Assembly (NCBI GenBank): GCA_050732775.1 | Contig: JBOHRN010000049.1 | Coordinates: 5,108 to 69,107, forward strand | Direction of reading: 5' to 3' | Length of the DNA: 64,000 bases | DNA from: JBOHRN01 sp050732775 | Lineage (GTDB): Bacteria; Gemmatimonadota; Gemmatimonadetes; Longimicrobiales; Longimicrobiaceae | In this document: positions 31,001 to 38,446 of the stretch, one piece after another | How the letters are laid out: every line of letters begins with the position of its first letter | How positions within the stretch are numbered: position 1 is the stretch's first letter | The notes under the pieces: model-generated | Database searches by the model: none | The model's input: the letters and a program-made list of their open reading frames with translations, nothing else | What the model was told of the DNA's origin: nothing | Program-made: the position numbers and the translations under genes

Positions 31001-31485
31001 AGAGTCTCGCGCTTGGCTTGGTTCTGCTCCTCCTGGCGGGGTGCGCGGCGCGGCCGGAGCCCCGCCCACCCCACCCCCTCTCGCCCGATTCGGCCGCCCT
31101 CCTGGCCCAGGCACTGCGCCTGGCGCGGCCCGCTTACGCGACCCAGCAAGAGGCGATCCGCGCGGGGGTATACGCCTCCCACGCTCCCCGGCCAGAGCTA
31201 CCTGGCCGGCCTGTTTCAGAGCCGGTGCCAGCACCCGGGCCGGACCCCCCGCCCGAGGGTGGGGTGTTTGTCATCCAGGTGGCCGCGTACCGGGACGCCA
31301 CCTCGGCCGGGCTCGCCGCCTCCCGCGCCCGTGAGCGGCTACCCGGTATCGGTGTGGAGCTAGAGCGCGACGGGTCTCTCCACCGGGTAATTTTGGCGGG
31401 TGGATGGGGCAGCTACTCCCAAGCCGCGGGCGCCCTTGCCCGCGTCCAGCGCCACTACCCCGACGCCTGGGTTAGGAGGCGGTGA
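30997..31485 (+). CDS. SPOR-domain lipoprotein
   Basis: This 162-aa protein starts at TTG 30997, overlapping the recO stop as TTGA. The signal sequence ends in the lipobox LLAGC, followed by a Pro-rich linker. The C-terminal SPOR domain (about residues 88-160) begins GVFVIQVAAYRDATSAGLAA and has the expected ILAGGWGSYSQA. SPOR domains bind denuded peptidoglycan glycans, often at division sites. GTG 30949 is a less likely start. Confidence 0.82.
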   Translation: MKSLALGLVLLLLAGCAARPEPRPPHPLSPDSAALLAQALRLARPAYATQQEAIRAGVYASHAPRPELPGRPVSEPVPAPGPDPPPEGGVFVIQVAAYRDATSAGLAASRARERLPGIGVELERDGSLHRVILAGGWGSYSQAAGALARVQRHYPDAWVRRR

Positions 31486-31529
31486 GTAGACGCGGTACAC
31501 ACCCCCTGATCCAGTGTAAACCGCTATCA

Positions 31530-31976
31530 TCACTTCTCCTCCAGAAGTGCCAGGAACTCTTGCGGAGTGCTGACCGACCCCAGCCGTTCCGATACGCCCG
31601 GCTCCCTGGAGAATTGGGCGATCTTGCCCAGCACGGGCAGGTACTGGTTGGAGACCTCGAGGGGCGGGGCGACGATGAGAAAAAAGTAGCGTACCGGCTG
31701 GTCGTCGATAGCGCGGAAATCCACTCCGTCCCGCTTACGCCCGAACGCCACCCGTAAGCGATCGACTACCAGGGAGCGGCAGTGGGGGATGGCAATCCCC
31801 CGGCCGACGCCGGTAGAGCCGAGGTTCTCGCGCCGTTTGAGCATCTTGAAGAGGACGCCCCGCGGCTTCTCGTCGAGCCGCAACAGCCCGGTGAGTTCGC
31901 GCAGGATGTCGTCCTTGGACTCCCCCGCCAGCTCCAGCTCGACGAGCTCCTCCGAAAAGAACTCCCGCAGTTGCAT
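31530..31976 (-). CDS. ptsN: PTS EIIA, PtsN/fructose-type
   Basis: This is a 148-aa EIIA of the fructose/nitrogen-PTS fold. The predicted phospho-histidine is His65 in GIAIPHCRS. LRELTGLL and VFGRKRDGVDF-type segments match the family, and it ends near FLALLEEK. It stands alone on the minus strand, convergent with the SPOR gene and about 5.4 kb from the main PTS block. It is probably regulatory and fed by the HPr/EI above. ATG 31976 has only a weak ribosome site. A good promoter lies about 50 bases upstream. Confidence 0.9.
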   Translation of the reverse strand: MQLREFFSEELVELELAGESKDDILRELTGLLRLDEKPRGVLFKMLKRRENLGSTGVGRGIAIPHCRSLVVDRLRVAFGRKRDGVDFRAIDDQPVRYFFLIVAPPLEVSNQYLPVLGKIAQFSREPGVSERLGSVSTPQEFLALLEEK

Positions 31977-32027
31977 GGTTTCGGTCCCGTGCTGGCTCTC
32001 GTTGCGGCGCCCGCGCGCGGAAGCCCG

Positions 32028-32056
32028 AGTATATAAGGATAGGTGATCGGTTGCAA
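32028..32056 (-). promoter_or_regulatory. Sigma70-like promoter for ptsN
   Basis: On the minus strand TTGCAA (32056-32051) and TATACT (32033-32028) are separated by 17 bp. The start would be near 32021, giving a 5' leader of about 45 nt before the ptsN ATG. Confidence 0.6.
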
Positions 32057-32227
32057 AGGTGCCGGTCCGTGCGGCGCCTCACCGGTGCGGCGGGGATCAC
32101 GGCGGAGAATCTCGCTCTAGAAAAAACCTCTGGGGGCTCTCGGACTACGCTACACTTCCCGCGGAGCTTTGGCTCGTGATCTCGGCCGAGGTCTATTTAG
32201 CTGACTCGCCCGTAAAAGCCAGGTAGC

Positions 32228-32256
32228 TTGCCCGTGAAGTAGGTATGAAATATACA
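32228..32256 (+). promoter_or_regulatory. Sigma70-like promoter for a candidate small RNA
   Basis: TTGCCC at 32228-32233 and TATACA at 32251-32256 are separated by 17 bp. A start near 32263 would give a transcript of about 130 nt ending at the terminator at 32362-32393. Confidence 0.45.
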
Positions 32257-32262
32257 TTCTTT

Positions 32263-32393
32263 GCTGCCGCCTGTCATGGCCTCCGGATCGCGCCCGATCA
32301 GCGAGAGGTTCCCGATGCGTCTTCGTCTGCTAGCGTTCTTTCTGCTTGCCGGCACTTTCGAGCGCCGGGCGAGGTTTATCGCCCGGTGCTTTT
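32263..32393 (+). ncRNA. Candidate small RNA (or leader transcript) upstream of dus
   Basis: This stretch lies between a sigma70-like promoter and a strong intrinsic terminator and has no protein gene that stops before the terminator. A short frame from ATG 32315 (MRLRLLAFFLLAG) runs past the terminator to 32473, so it is not a good small-protein candidate. The dus gene has its own promoter downstream, which makes an independent small transcript more likely than an attenuated leader. No known RNA family is recognised. Confidence 0.4.
32362..32393 (+). terminator. Strong intrinsic terminator
   Basis: GCGCCGGGCGA (32362-32372) pairs with TCGCCCGGTGC (32379-32389) as an 11-bp stem with one G-U pair and a six-base loop, followed directly by TTTT. 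The T run fits plus-strand transcription only. Confidence 0.75.
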
Positions 32394-32411
32394 CATCATC
32401 CCCCCCTTCGC

Positions 32412-32441
32412 TTGAACCCACGGCGCGGCGCGGGTTATATT
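32412..32441 (+). promoter_or_regulatory. Sigma70-like promoter for dus, close to the start codon
   Basis: TTGAAC at 32412-32417 and TATATT at 32436-32441 are separated by 18 bp. The -10 ends only six bases before the dus ATG, so the mRNA would begin at or next to the start codon. Confidence 0.55.
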
Positions 32442-32447
32442 GGCGTC

Positions 32448-33437
32448 ATGGACGTTCTCGACCTCTTCGCTAGGGAGCGCGTTCCCCTCTTTCTGGCCCC
32501 CCAGGCGGGGGTGAGCGAGTCGCCGTTTCGCCGGCTCTGCCGCTCGTTCGGGGCCGACGTGGTGGTCTCCGAGTTCGTTTCCTCTGAGGGTATCCGGCGC
32601 CGCTGCCCCAAGACGCACGAATACCTCCGTTTCCGCGACCAGGAGCGGCCCATCGGGGTGCAGATTTTCGGCTCCGATGCGGGCGCCATGGCCGAGGCCG
32701 CCGCGCTGGTGGAAGAGGTGTACCAGCCGGACTTCCTGGACATCAACTTCGGCTGTCCGGTCAAGAAGGTGGTCAAGCGGAACGGCGGCTCCGGGTGCCT
32801 GCGCGACCTGGGGCTGGTGCGGGCGATTATCCGCGCCGTCTCCGGGGCCGTGGCCATCCCCGTCACGGTCAAGGTCCGTAGCGGCTGGAGCGAGGAGAGG
32901 CGCAACCCGGTAGAGATCTCTCTGCGCTGCCAGGAGGCGGGTGCGTGTATGCTGACGCTTCATCCGCGTACCCGTACCCAGATGTACTCGGGCGCGGCGA
33001 GCTGGCACGAGATCGCCGCCGTGGTGGAGGCCCTCGAGATTCCAGTGGTGGGCAACGGGGATGTCCGCCGGGGTGCGGACGCCCGGCGGATGCGGGAGGA
33101 GACCGGCTGCGCCGGAGTGATGATCGCGCGCGGGTCCCATGGCGCCCCCTGGCTCTTCCGAGAAGCCCGAGCAGCCCTCGACGGGGCGCCCGTTCCGGCG
33201 TCCCCCACGGTGGAGGAGAGGTTCCGCGTGGTTCGCGAGCACGCACGCCTGGCCATCGCGTGGGAGCGCGAGGAGAAGAAGGCGGTGCTGGAGTTCCGCA
33301 AGCATCTGGGTTGGTACACCAAGGGGCTGCCGGGCGGCCGGGAGCTGCGCCAGGAGCTCTTTGCGGTGACCCGGCTGGCCGAAGCCGAACGCCTGCTCGA
33401 GCGCTACCTGGCCGATCCGCTCCGGCAGGCGGCGTGA
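32448..33437 (+). CDS. dus: tRNA-dihydrouridine synthase
   Basis: This FMN enzyme reduces uridine to dihydrouridine in the tRNA D-loop. Family motifs are FLAPQAGVSESPFRRLCR, the catalytic cysteine region DINFGCPVKKVVKRNGGSG, TVKVRSGW, LHPRTRTQMYSG, VVGNGDVRRG and GVMIARGSHGAPWLF. It has 329 aa, the size of DusB-type enzymes. ATG 32448 has no ribosome site, and the promoter sits so close that translation may be leaderless. It stands alone; larB follows after a weak terminator-like hairpin. Confidence 0.94.
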   Translation: MDVLDLFARERVPLFLAPQAGVSESPFRRLCRSFGADVVVSEFVSSEGIRRRCPKTHEYLRFRDQERPIGVQIFGSDAGAMAEAAALVEEVYQPDFLDINFGCPVKKVVKRNGGSGCLRDLGLVRAIIRAVSGAVAIPVTVKVRSGWSEERRNPVEISLRCQEAGACMLTLHPRTRTQMYSGAASWHEIAAVVEALEIPVVGNGDVRRGADARRMREETGCAGVMIARGSHGAPWLFREARAALDGAPVPASPTVEERFRVVREHARLAIAWEREEKKAVLEFRKHLGWYTKGLPGGRELRQELFAVTRLAEAERLLERYLADPLRQAA

Positions 33438-33514
33438 GGCCGTTGCCAAGTTCCGCGGGGCGTCGTCGGCCATCGTCGCCCCTCTCTGCAAGGTACCAAC
33501 CAGTATGCCTCGGT

Positions 33515-33550
33515 CGGGGTTTCCCGGTCTCCTACCCCGGCAGCTTTTTT
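33515..33550 (+). terminator. Weak possible terminator after dus
   Basis: CGGGGT (33515-33520) can pair with ACCCCG (33534-33539) around a 13-base loop; six Ts follow after a five-base gap. The short stem and the gap make this only a candidate. Confidence 0.3.
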
Positions 33551-33614
33551 CTTAGGCCCACCCCGTGTGGCTTACAGGTGTGAGACTGAGCGGCACTCCA
33601 CTCCGGGGAGTACC

Positions 33615-34385
33615 GTGAACCGGGCGACACTCGCCGCGCTCCTCGGCGAGGTGGCCGACGGTCGTATCGACCCCGAAGAGGCGGCGCGCCGCTTGGCGTG
33701 GGCGCCGGTCGAACACCTCCCCTTCGCCACCCTGGACCACCACCGCGCGCTCCGCCACGGCTTTCCCGAGGTAATCTTGGGACAGGGCAAGACCCCGGAG
33801 CAGATCGCGGAGATCGCCGCGCGCCTGGCGGAGCGGGGGGGCGGTTTTCTCGCCACCCGCCTGACCCCGGAGGCGGCAGAGAGTTTGGCGGCCCGTTTCC
33901 CCCGTTTACGCTACCACGCGGTGGCCCGCACCGCCCACCTGCCGGCAGAAAACCCACCCGAGGTTCGCGTTCGGGGCACGGTGCTGGTGGTCTCGGCCGG
34001 CACCGGAGACCTGCCCGTGGCCGAGGAGGCGGCGATCACCGCGGAGGCGTTCGGAAACCCGGTGGCACGGCTCCACGACGTGGGGGTAGCCGGTATCCAC
34101 CGGGTGCTGGCGGCGCGGGAAGCGTTTCAAGACGCCTCGGTGGTCGTCGTGGTGGCCGGCATGGAGGGAGCCCTTCCCTCGGTGGTGGGTGGGCTGATAA
34201 CGGTGCCCGTGATCGCGGTGCCCACCAGCGTGGGGTATGGGGCCTCTTTCGGGGGGTTGGCCGCCCTCCTGGCCATGCTCAACAGCTGTGCCTCGGGGGT
34301 AACGGTGGTAAACATCGACAACGGTTTCGGCGCCGGCGCCGCCGCTTCGCGTATCAATAAGGTGGTGGATGAGCGTCGACGCTAG
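33615..34385 (+). CDS. larB: LarB-type nickel-pincer cofactor biosynthesis protein
   Basis: LarB carboxylates and hydrolyses nicotinic acid adenine dinucleotide in synthesis of the nickel-pincer nucleotide of lactate racemase-type enzymes. The C-terminal PurE-like domain is recognised by VVSAGTGDLPVAEEAAITAE, AGMEGALPSVVGGL, PTSVGYGASFGGLAALL and LNSCASGVTVVNIDNGFGAG. It has 256 aa. GTG 33615 has GGGGAG upstream. No larC, larE or racemase gene is seen in the window. The end overlaps the GGDEF gene by 17 bases. Confidence 0.9.
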   Translation: MNRATLAALLGEVADGRIDPEEAARRLAWAPVEHLPFATLDHHRALRHGFPEVILGQGKTPEQIAEIAARLAERGGGFLATRLTPEAAESLAARFPRLRYHAVARTAHLPAENPPEVRVRGTVLVVSAGTGDLPVAEEAAITAEAFGNPVARLHDVGVAGIHRVLAAREAFQDASVVVVVAGMEGALPSVVGGLITVPVIAVPTSVGYGASFGGLAALLAMLNSCASGVTVVNIDNGFGAGAAASRINKVVDERRR

Positions 34386-36300
34386 CGGCCGCAGACACAC
34401 GTTCCTGGCGGCGCTGCCGTGGCTGGCGGGGTTCCTCTACCTGGTAGTCCTGGCCAGCGCGCCGGTGTGGCTGGAGTGGGTTCTAGCCGGGTTCGCGGTG
34501 GCCGTACTGGCTTCGGCGCTGGGGTTGGCGCTGAGAGGAGATTCGGCCGCCGCCCTCCTGTCGGCGTGGCCCGGCCTCCACTTCGCCATTCTGGCCAGCG
34601 GGTCCCTTACCTCTCCCCTGCTCCCCCTTTCACTCCTTTGGGTGTGGGGACTCGTCAGCTGGCTGCCCCAGCTACGCTGGCCGGGAGTGGCGGTGATAGC
34701 TGGTACGGTACCCATCGCCCACCTTAGTTTGGATGCCTCACCCGCTACCGGGGTGCTCGCCAGCTTCGCCGCTTTAGTCGCGGTGGCAGTGGTATTCGCC
34801 GTGTTCACCACACCGCTCCCGGTCGCGCGAGTAGAGCCCGCGCTGGAGCCGCTCGGACTGCCCGAGCCAGGAGTGGAGGGGGAAGACCCGGCCTTGGTTG
34901 TCCACGGAGCGCTGGAAGTCATCCGGCTCGCCACCGCGGCAGACGAAACAGTCTTCTGGCAGAAGGTCGGCGACGGCGAGCGGCTCCGCCGGGTGGGCCG
35001 GGCCAGCGTGCGGGAAGAAGAACCCCCGCCGGAAGAGGTAAAGCTGGCAGGACATCCCTTCGGGTGGGCGGTCTCGGAGGGGGTTCACGTCCGGCTGGAA
35101 AAGGGCGCCAAAGAGCTGCCCTCGGCGTGGGCGAGCGAGATGCTGCTGGTGCCGCTGGAGTCGCCGGTCGGACTGTTGGCCATGGCTTTCCGGGGGGCGA
35201 TGCCGTCGTGGGCCGAGGGGGCGGCGTTTTCGGGAGCCGCTCACTTGGGTCGAACACTGTCCCTGCTGGGCACCCGGCGCCTGTTGGAGCTGCTGGAGGG
35301 ACGTTTTCAGGCGGTTACCGAGGCGGTGCGCCACCTGCCGGGAGAGCTGGACACTCGCCGCTTCGCCGAACTGCTCGCCGACGCGGTCCTCAAGAGCACT
35401 GGGGCCGCGGGCGCGGCGGTGGCGTCGTGGGACGACGACGCCCAGCGGGGAAGGGTGCTCTACCACGCGCCCGGGGATGAGCGGGGTGAGGGCGCTGGTT
35501 TCGGGGGCGGGGAGTCGCGGCTGGCCCTCGCCCTCAAGCACAAGACTCCTCTGGCGTTCGACGATCTGCGGAGTGAAAAAGACGGCGTACCCCTGCTGGC
35601 TCCGGGCGAACGCCTGCGCCCCGCCCCCCGCGCCGCCCTGGTGGCGCCAATGCTGGCCGGAGAGCGGGCCGTGGGGGCGGTCGCGGCGTGGCACACCGAA
35701 CACGCTCGTTTCGGCGACGCGGACCGGGAGTTCTTTGAACTACTGCGAGGGTTGGTGTCGATCCCCTTCCGAAACGCCCTGGACTACGCCGAGCTGGACC
35801 GCGCCGCCTCGACCGACTCCCTCACCGGGTTGGCCAACCGGGCCACCTTCGAGCGCAGGTTCGCAGCCCTCCAGAGCCATTTCGAAAGGTACGCGCGGCC
35901 GCTCGGAGTGGTGGTCGCCGACATAGATCACTTCAAGGAGTTCAACGATAGCTGGGGTCACGAGCAGGGAGACGAGGTGCTCAGAGAGGTGGGACGGGTG
36001 CTCCGCTCCGAAGTCCGGGAGGTAGACCTCTCCGCCCGGCTGGGGGGTGAGGAGTTCGTGATACTGCTCCCCGAGACCGGGCTTGCCGCCGCCGCCGAAG
36101 TGGCCGAGCGGGTGCGGCAAGCGGTGGAGCACTCCCCGGTCTCGCGGGGGGGAAGCTTACTGCGGGTAACGGTTTCGCTCGGGGCCGCGAGCTGCCCCGA
36201 GAGCGTAGCCCGGCCCGCCGGCCTGCTGTCCGCGGCCGACACCGCCATGTACGCCTCCAAGGCGGCCGGGCGTAACCGGGTGACCAGGGCCACTCCTTGA
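34369..36300 (+). CDS. Membrane GAF-GGDEF diguanylate cyclase
   Basis: This 643-aa protein is predicted to make cyclic di-GMP. The N-terminal 145 residues contain about five hydrophobic segments. A cytoplasmic part with GAF-like character (about residues 310-465) leads to a GGDEF domain starting at DSLTGLANRATFERRF. The active-site GGEEF is at about 559-563, and the inhibitory RxxD site is REVD at about 550-553, so product inhibition is expected. The start ATG 34369 lies inside the end of larB. The ssrA promoter follows within 10 bases of the stop. Confidence 0.88.
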   Translation: MSVDASGRRHTFLAALPWLAGFLYLVVLASAPVWLEWVLAGFAVAVLASALGLALRGDSAAALLSAWPGLHFAILASGSLTSPLLPLSLLWVWGLVSWLPQLRWPGVAVIAGTVPIAHLSLDASPATGVLASFAALVAVAVVFAVFTTPLPVARVEPALEPLGLPEPGVEGEDPALVVHGALEVIRLATAADETVFWQKVGDGERLRRVGRASVREEEPPPEEVKLAGHPFGWAVSEGVHVRLEKGAKELPSAWASEMLLVPLESPVGLLAMAFRGAMPSWAEGAAFSGAAHLGRTLSLLGTRRLLELLEGRFQAVTEAVRHLPGELDTRRFAELLADAVLKSTGAAGAAVASWDDDAQRGRVLYHAPGDERGEGAGFGGGESRLALALKHKTPLAFDDLRSEKDGVPLLAPGERLRPAPRAALVAPMLAGERAVGAVAAWHTEHARFGDADREFFELLRGLVSIPFRNALDYAELDRAASTDSLTGLANRATFERRFAALQSHFERYARPLGVVVADIDHFKEFNDSWGHEQGDEVLREVGRVLRSEVREVDLSARLGGEEFVILLPETGLAAAAEVAERVRQAVEHSPVSRGGSLLRVTVSLGAASCPESVARPAGLLSAADTAMYASKAAGRNRVTRATP

Positions 36301-36308
36301 CGGAAGCG

Positions 36309-36338
36309 TTGAACTTAGTTACCTTTACCTCGCTTATT
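36309..36338 (+). promoter_or_regulatory. Probable ssrA promoter
   Basis: TTGAAC at 36309-36314 and a weak -10 CTTATT at 36333-36338 (18-bp spacer) lie seven bases before the mature tmRNA 5' end. Confidence 0.4.
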
Positions 36339-36344
36339 GACAAT

Positions 36345-36696
36345 GGGGGTGCCACGGTTTCGACGTGTGCGAAGAAGCCGTCGCTGCGTGCCGAGGTTCC
36401 AGCGGCCTCGTAAAAACCTGGAAAAAGTGTAACCGCGAACGATAACTTCGCGCTGGCCGCGTAAGCCTAGCTTACGTGCCCGTTCCCTGGTCGGCTCGCT
36501 CAAGGCGGGTCAGGGGGCGTCGATCAAGTTGAGCTGGCCTGACGCGGAGTCGTGACGCGCTGGGCGAGATCAAGCGACTAGTCCGTGAGGGGCCGCCCGC
36601 CGGCCGATGAGCGGACGAAAATAGAACGGCGGAATACGCACGTAGACGCGCCGGGGGACTTACACGCGGACGGGAGTTCGACTCTCCCCACCTCCA
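36345..36696 (+). ncRNA. ssrA: tmRNA (ssrA)
   Basis: This is a 352-nt one-piece tmRNA that rescues stalled ribosomes. The 5' end GGGGGTGCCACGGTTTCGAC is diagnostic, and GGGGGTG pairs with CACCTCC (36689-36695) as the acceptor stem; the T-arm GGGAGTTCGACTCTCCC is intact. The discriminator is A36696, and CCA is not encoded. The tag frame at 36435-36464 reads ANDNFALAA and stops at TAA. A strong terminator follows eight bases later. Confidence 0.97.
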
Positions 36697-36703
36697 CTGA
36701 CCG

Positions 36704-36733
36704 AAGGGCCGCCCCAAGGGCGGCCCTTTTTTT
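36704..36733 (+). terminator. Intrinsic terminator of ssrA
   Basis: AGGGCCGCCC pairs with GGGCGGCCCT around a three-base loop, giving a 10-bp GC-rich stem followed by a run of Ts. Confidence 0.9.
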
Positions 36734-36835
36734 GCGAAGCGTCTGCCTGTGTCGTCCCGCGGTCAAGGCAACTTGACAGAAGAGTGCGGATGGTTTTGCA
36801 ACCGTAACCCTCCCCGCCTCACCCGGATGGAGTAA

Positions 36836-37336
36836 ATGGACTACTTGAGAGAGAGTAAGCGTATCCTCGACGAGATCAATGAGGCCATCTCGGGTTACGA
36901 CCCGGCTCTCAAGGAGAAGGCGTGCGATCTACTCATCTCCGTCGCCTTCCAGGGCCAGGCCGCCGGGGAGGCCCGCCCGGTCTCCCTCACCGGGCCCGGG
37001 GCTCCCGCCCGGGAAGGCAGAAACGGATTCGCCACCCTGCTCGCCGAGTGGCGCCCGCGTCGGGCTTCGGAGAAGGCCCTCCTGGCAGCTTACTACCTGG
37101 AAAAGGTCAAGGCCGAGACTCCGCTCACCAGCCAGCAGATCAACTCCGAGTTGAAGGATCACCGACTCTCGGTTTCCAACATCACCCGCGCCATCGACAC
37201 CAACGTGAAGGCCACCCCCCCACTCATCAACCAGCTTCGCAAGCTAGGCACCACCCGGCAAGCCCGGAAGCAGTACGCCGTGACGCCCGAAGGTGTCCGG
37301 GAAGTGGAGCGGCGGCTGGGAAAGGAGGCGGGTTGA
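36836..37336 (+). CDS. Unknown protein with probable winged-helix region
   Basis: The protein has 166 aa and starts at ATG 36836 (GATGGAG upstream). I do not recognise a named family. The N-terminus (residues 1-45) is helical and charged, and the middle holds a Gly/Pro-rich linker. From about residue 65 there is a helix-rich segment (SEKALLAAYYLEKVKAE, TSQQINSELKDHRLSVSNIT) and then KQYAVTPEGVREVERRL, which looks like a winged-helix wing and last helix. A perfect TTGACA at 36773-36778 lies upstream, but the -10 is weak. It converges with the next gene. Confidence 0.65.
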   Translation: MDYLRESKRILDEINEAISGYDPALKEKACDLLISVAFQGQAAGEARPVSLTGPGAPAREGRNGFATLLAEWRPRRASEKALLAAYYLEKVKAETPLTSQQINSELKDHRLSVSNITRAIDTNVKATPPLINQLRKLGTTRQARKQYAVTPEGVREVERRLGKEAG

Positions 37337-37339
37337 CCT

Positions 37340-38311
37340 TTACCCGTGGCCCGGCTCCCGCCCGGAGTGGACGCGCCCCCGCCCGCAGCCCTTGGCGCGG
37401 TATAGCCGCCGGTCTGCCCTCTCGATCGCCTGGTCTAGGGGTTCGCCGGGTTTCACGCGCGCCACCCCGGCCGAAAAGGAGAGCCGGATATACGCGTCTT
37501 CCGGTGCGGGGTAGGAGGTGTCGCGGAGCCGCTCCAGCATTTTGCGCATTGCCGTCGCAGCCGCCTCCGGATCGGAGTTTGGCATGAGGACCGCGAACTC
37601 TTCGCCGCCCCAGCGGGCGACCAAGTCGGAGCGCCTGAGGGAGTGGTCGAATACCAGCGCGGCGTGACAGAGGACCTCGTCGCCCACCGCGTGGCCGTAA
37701 CGGTCGTTGACCAGCTTGAAGCGGTCCAAGTCTACCAGTGCCAGGGAAAGGGGGAGTCCGGTGCGGTCCGAAAGCGCCGAGGCGCGCACGAACGCCTCCC
37801 GGAAGGCAGTCCGGTTGGGGAGCTGGGTGAGGGGGTCGCGGCGGGAGCTGTGGAGCATCTCCTCGGCCCGGCGGAGCTGGGTGGTTACCGCCGCCGAGAG
37901 GGCGCGCGGGTCTACGGGGCGGGCAAAGCAGAGGTCGGCCCCCAAGGCGTAGCACTCCGCGTGGCGGGAGTCGTTAGGGTGGGCGTCGAGAACCACGAAG
38001 GGCGCCCCCCCGCCTGGCCTCCTCTCCCGCAGGCGCGAGAGGAGTTCGCGGTCACCCTCCTGGGAGAGGTCGATCTCCAAGATCAGGAGGTCGAAGTCTT
38101 CGGTCTGGTGCCTCTCCAGCGCTTCGGCCGCATGGCCGGTCACCAGCAGCCGGTCGGCCAGGGAAGACAGCAGCTCCCGGAAGAGATCGCCGGTCTCGGA
38201 GTGCCGGGCGAGGGCCAAGATGCGCCCGCCCTTGACTTCACGCGAGTTGGACACAGACGTTTGAGAAGGCGAGCGGGGTGCCGCCTCCGGCGCTTGGACG
38301 CTCGCTGTCAC
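37340..38311 (-). CDS. Receiver-like GGDEF diguanylate cyclase
   Basis: This is a 323-aa protein. Residues about 28-145 resemble a response-regulator receiver, but the phospho-acceptor Asp is Glu79 (LLILEID), the early acidic pair is missing (ILALARH) and the late conserved Lys is Arg131 (FARPVDP). It is therefore probably not phosphorylated. The GGDEF domain begins RRDPLTQLPNRTAFREAF and has GGEEF at 235-239 with an RxxD inhibitory site at 226-229. The start is GTG 38311. Its stop is three bases from that of the convergent gene. Confidence 0.87.
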   Translation of the reverse strand: MTASVQAPEAAPRSPSQTSVSNSREVKGGRILALARHSETGDLFRELLSSLADRLLVTGHAAEALERHQTEDFDLLILEIDLSQEGDRELLSRLRERRPGGGAPFVVLDAHPNDSRHAECYALGADLCFARPVDPRALSAAVTTQLRRAEEMLHSSRRDPLTQLPNRTAFREAFVRASALSDRTGLPLSLALVDLDRFKLVNDRYGHAVGDEVLCHAALVFDHSLRRSDLVARWGGEEFAVLMPNSDPEAAATAMRKMLERLRDTSYPAPEDAYIRLSFSAGVARVKPGEPLDQAIERADRRLYRAKGCGRGRVHSGREPGHG

Positions 38312-38446
38312 GATACTTGCAAACCAGCTATTATGTTGTCCTGGAATGAGATAGATGTGCTAGAGCAATCATTATGCCATCCCGCTAGCGACCGGCGCTA
38401 GGCGGCCAAGGCATCCGCGTGGTTCGTTACCTGCAACGCGGCGTAG

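Larger units (their letters stand above)
31977..32447. other. 470-bp intergenic region between ptsN and dus
   Basis: No protein gene is convincing here. The region holds the minus-strand ptsN promoter (32028-32056), a plus-strand promoter and terminator flanking a candidate small RNA (32228-32393), and the dus promoter (32412-32441). I see nothing specific in about 32057-32227. Confidence 0.6.

Noticed and set aside
31482..31757. Plus-strand frame overlapping the ptsN gene
   Set aside because: It lies opposite a clear PtsN-family gene, has no ribosome site and no recognisable domain.
32315..32473. Short frame MRLRLLAFFLLAG... as a leader or secreted peptide before dus
   Set aside because: The frame runs through the intrinsic terminator at 32362-32393 and past the dus start codon, so it is unlikely to be translated as a unit.
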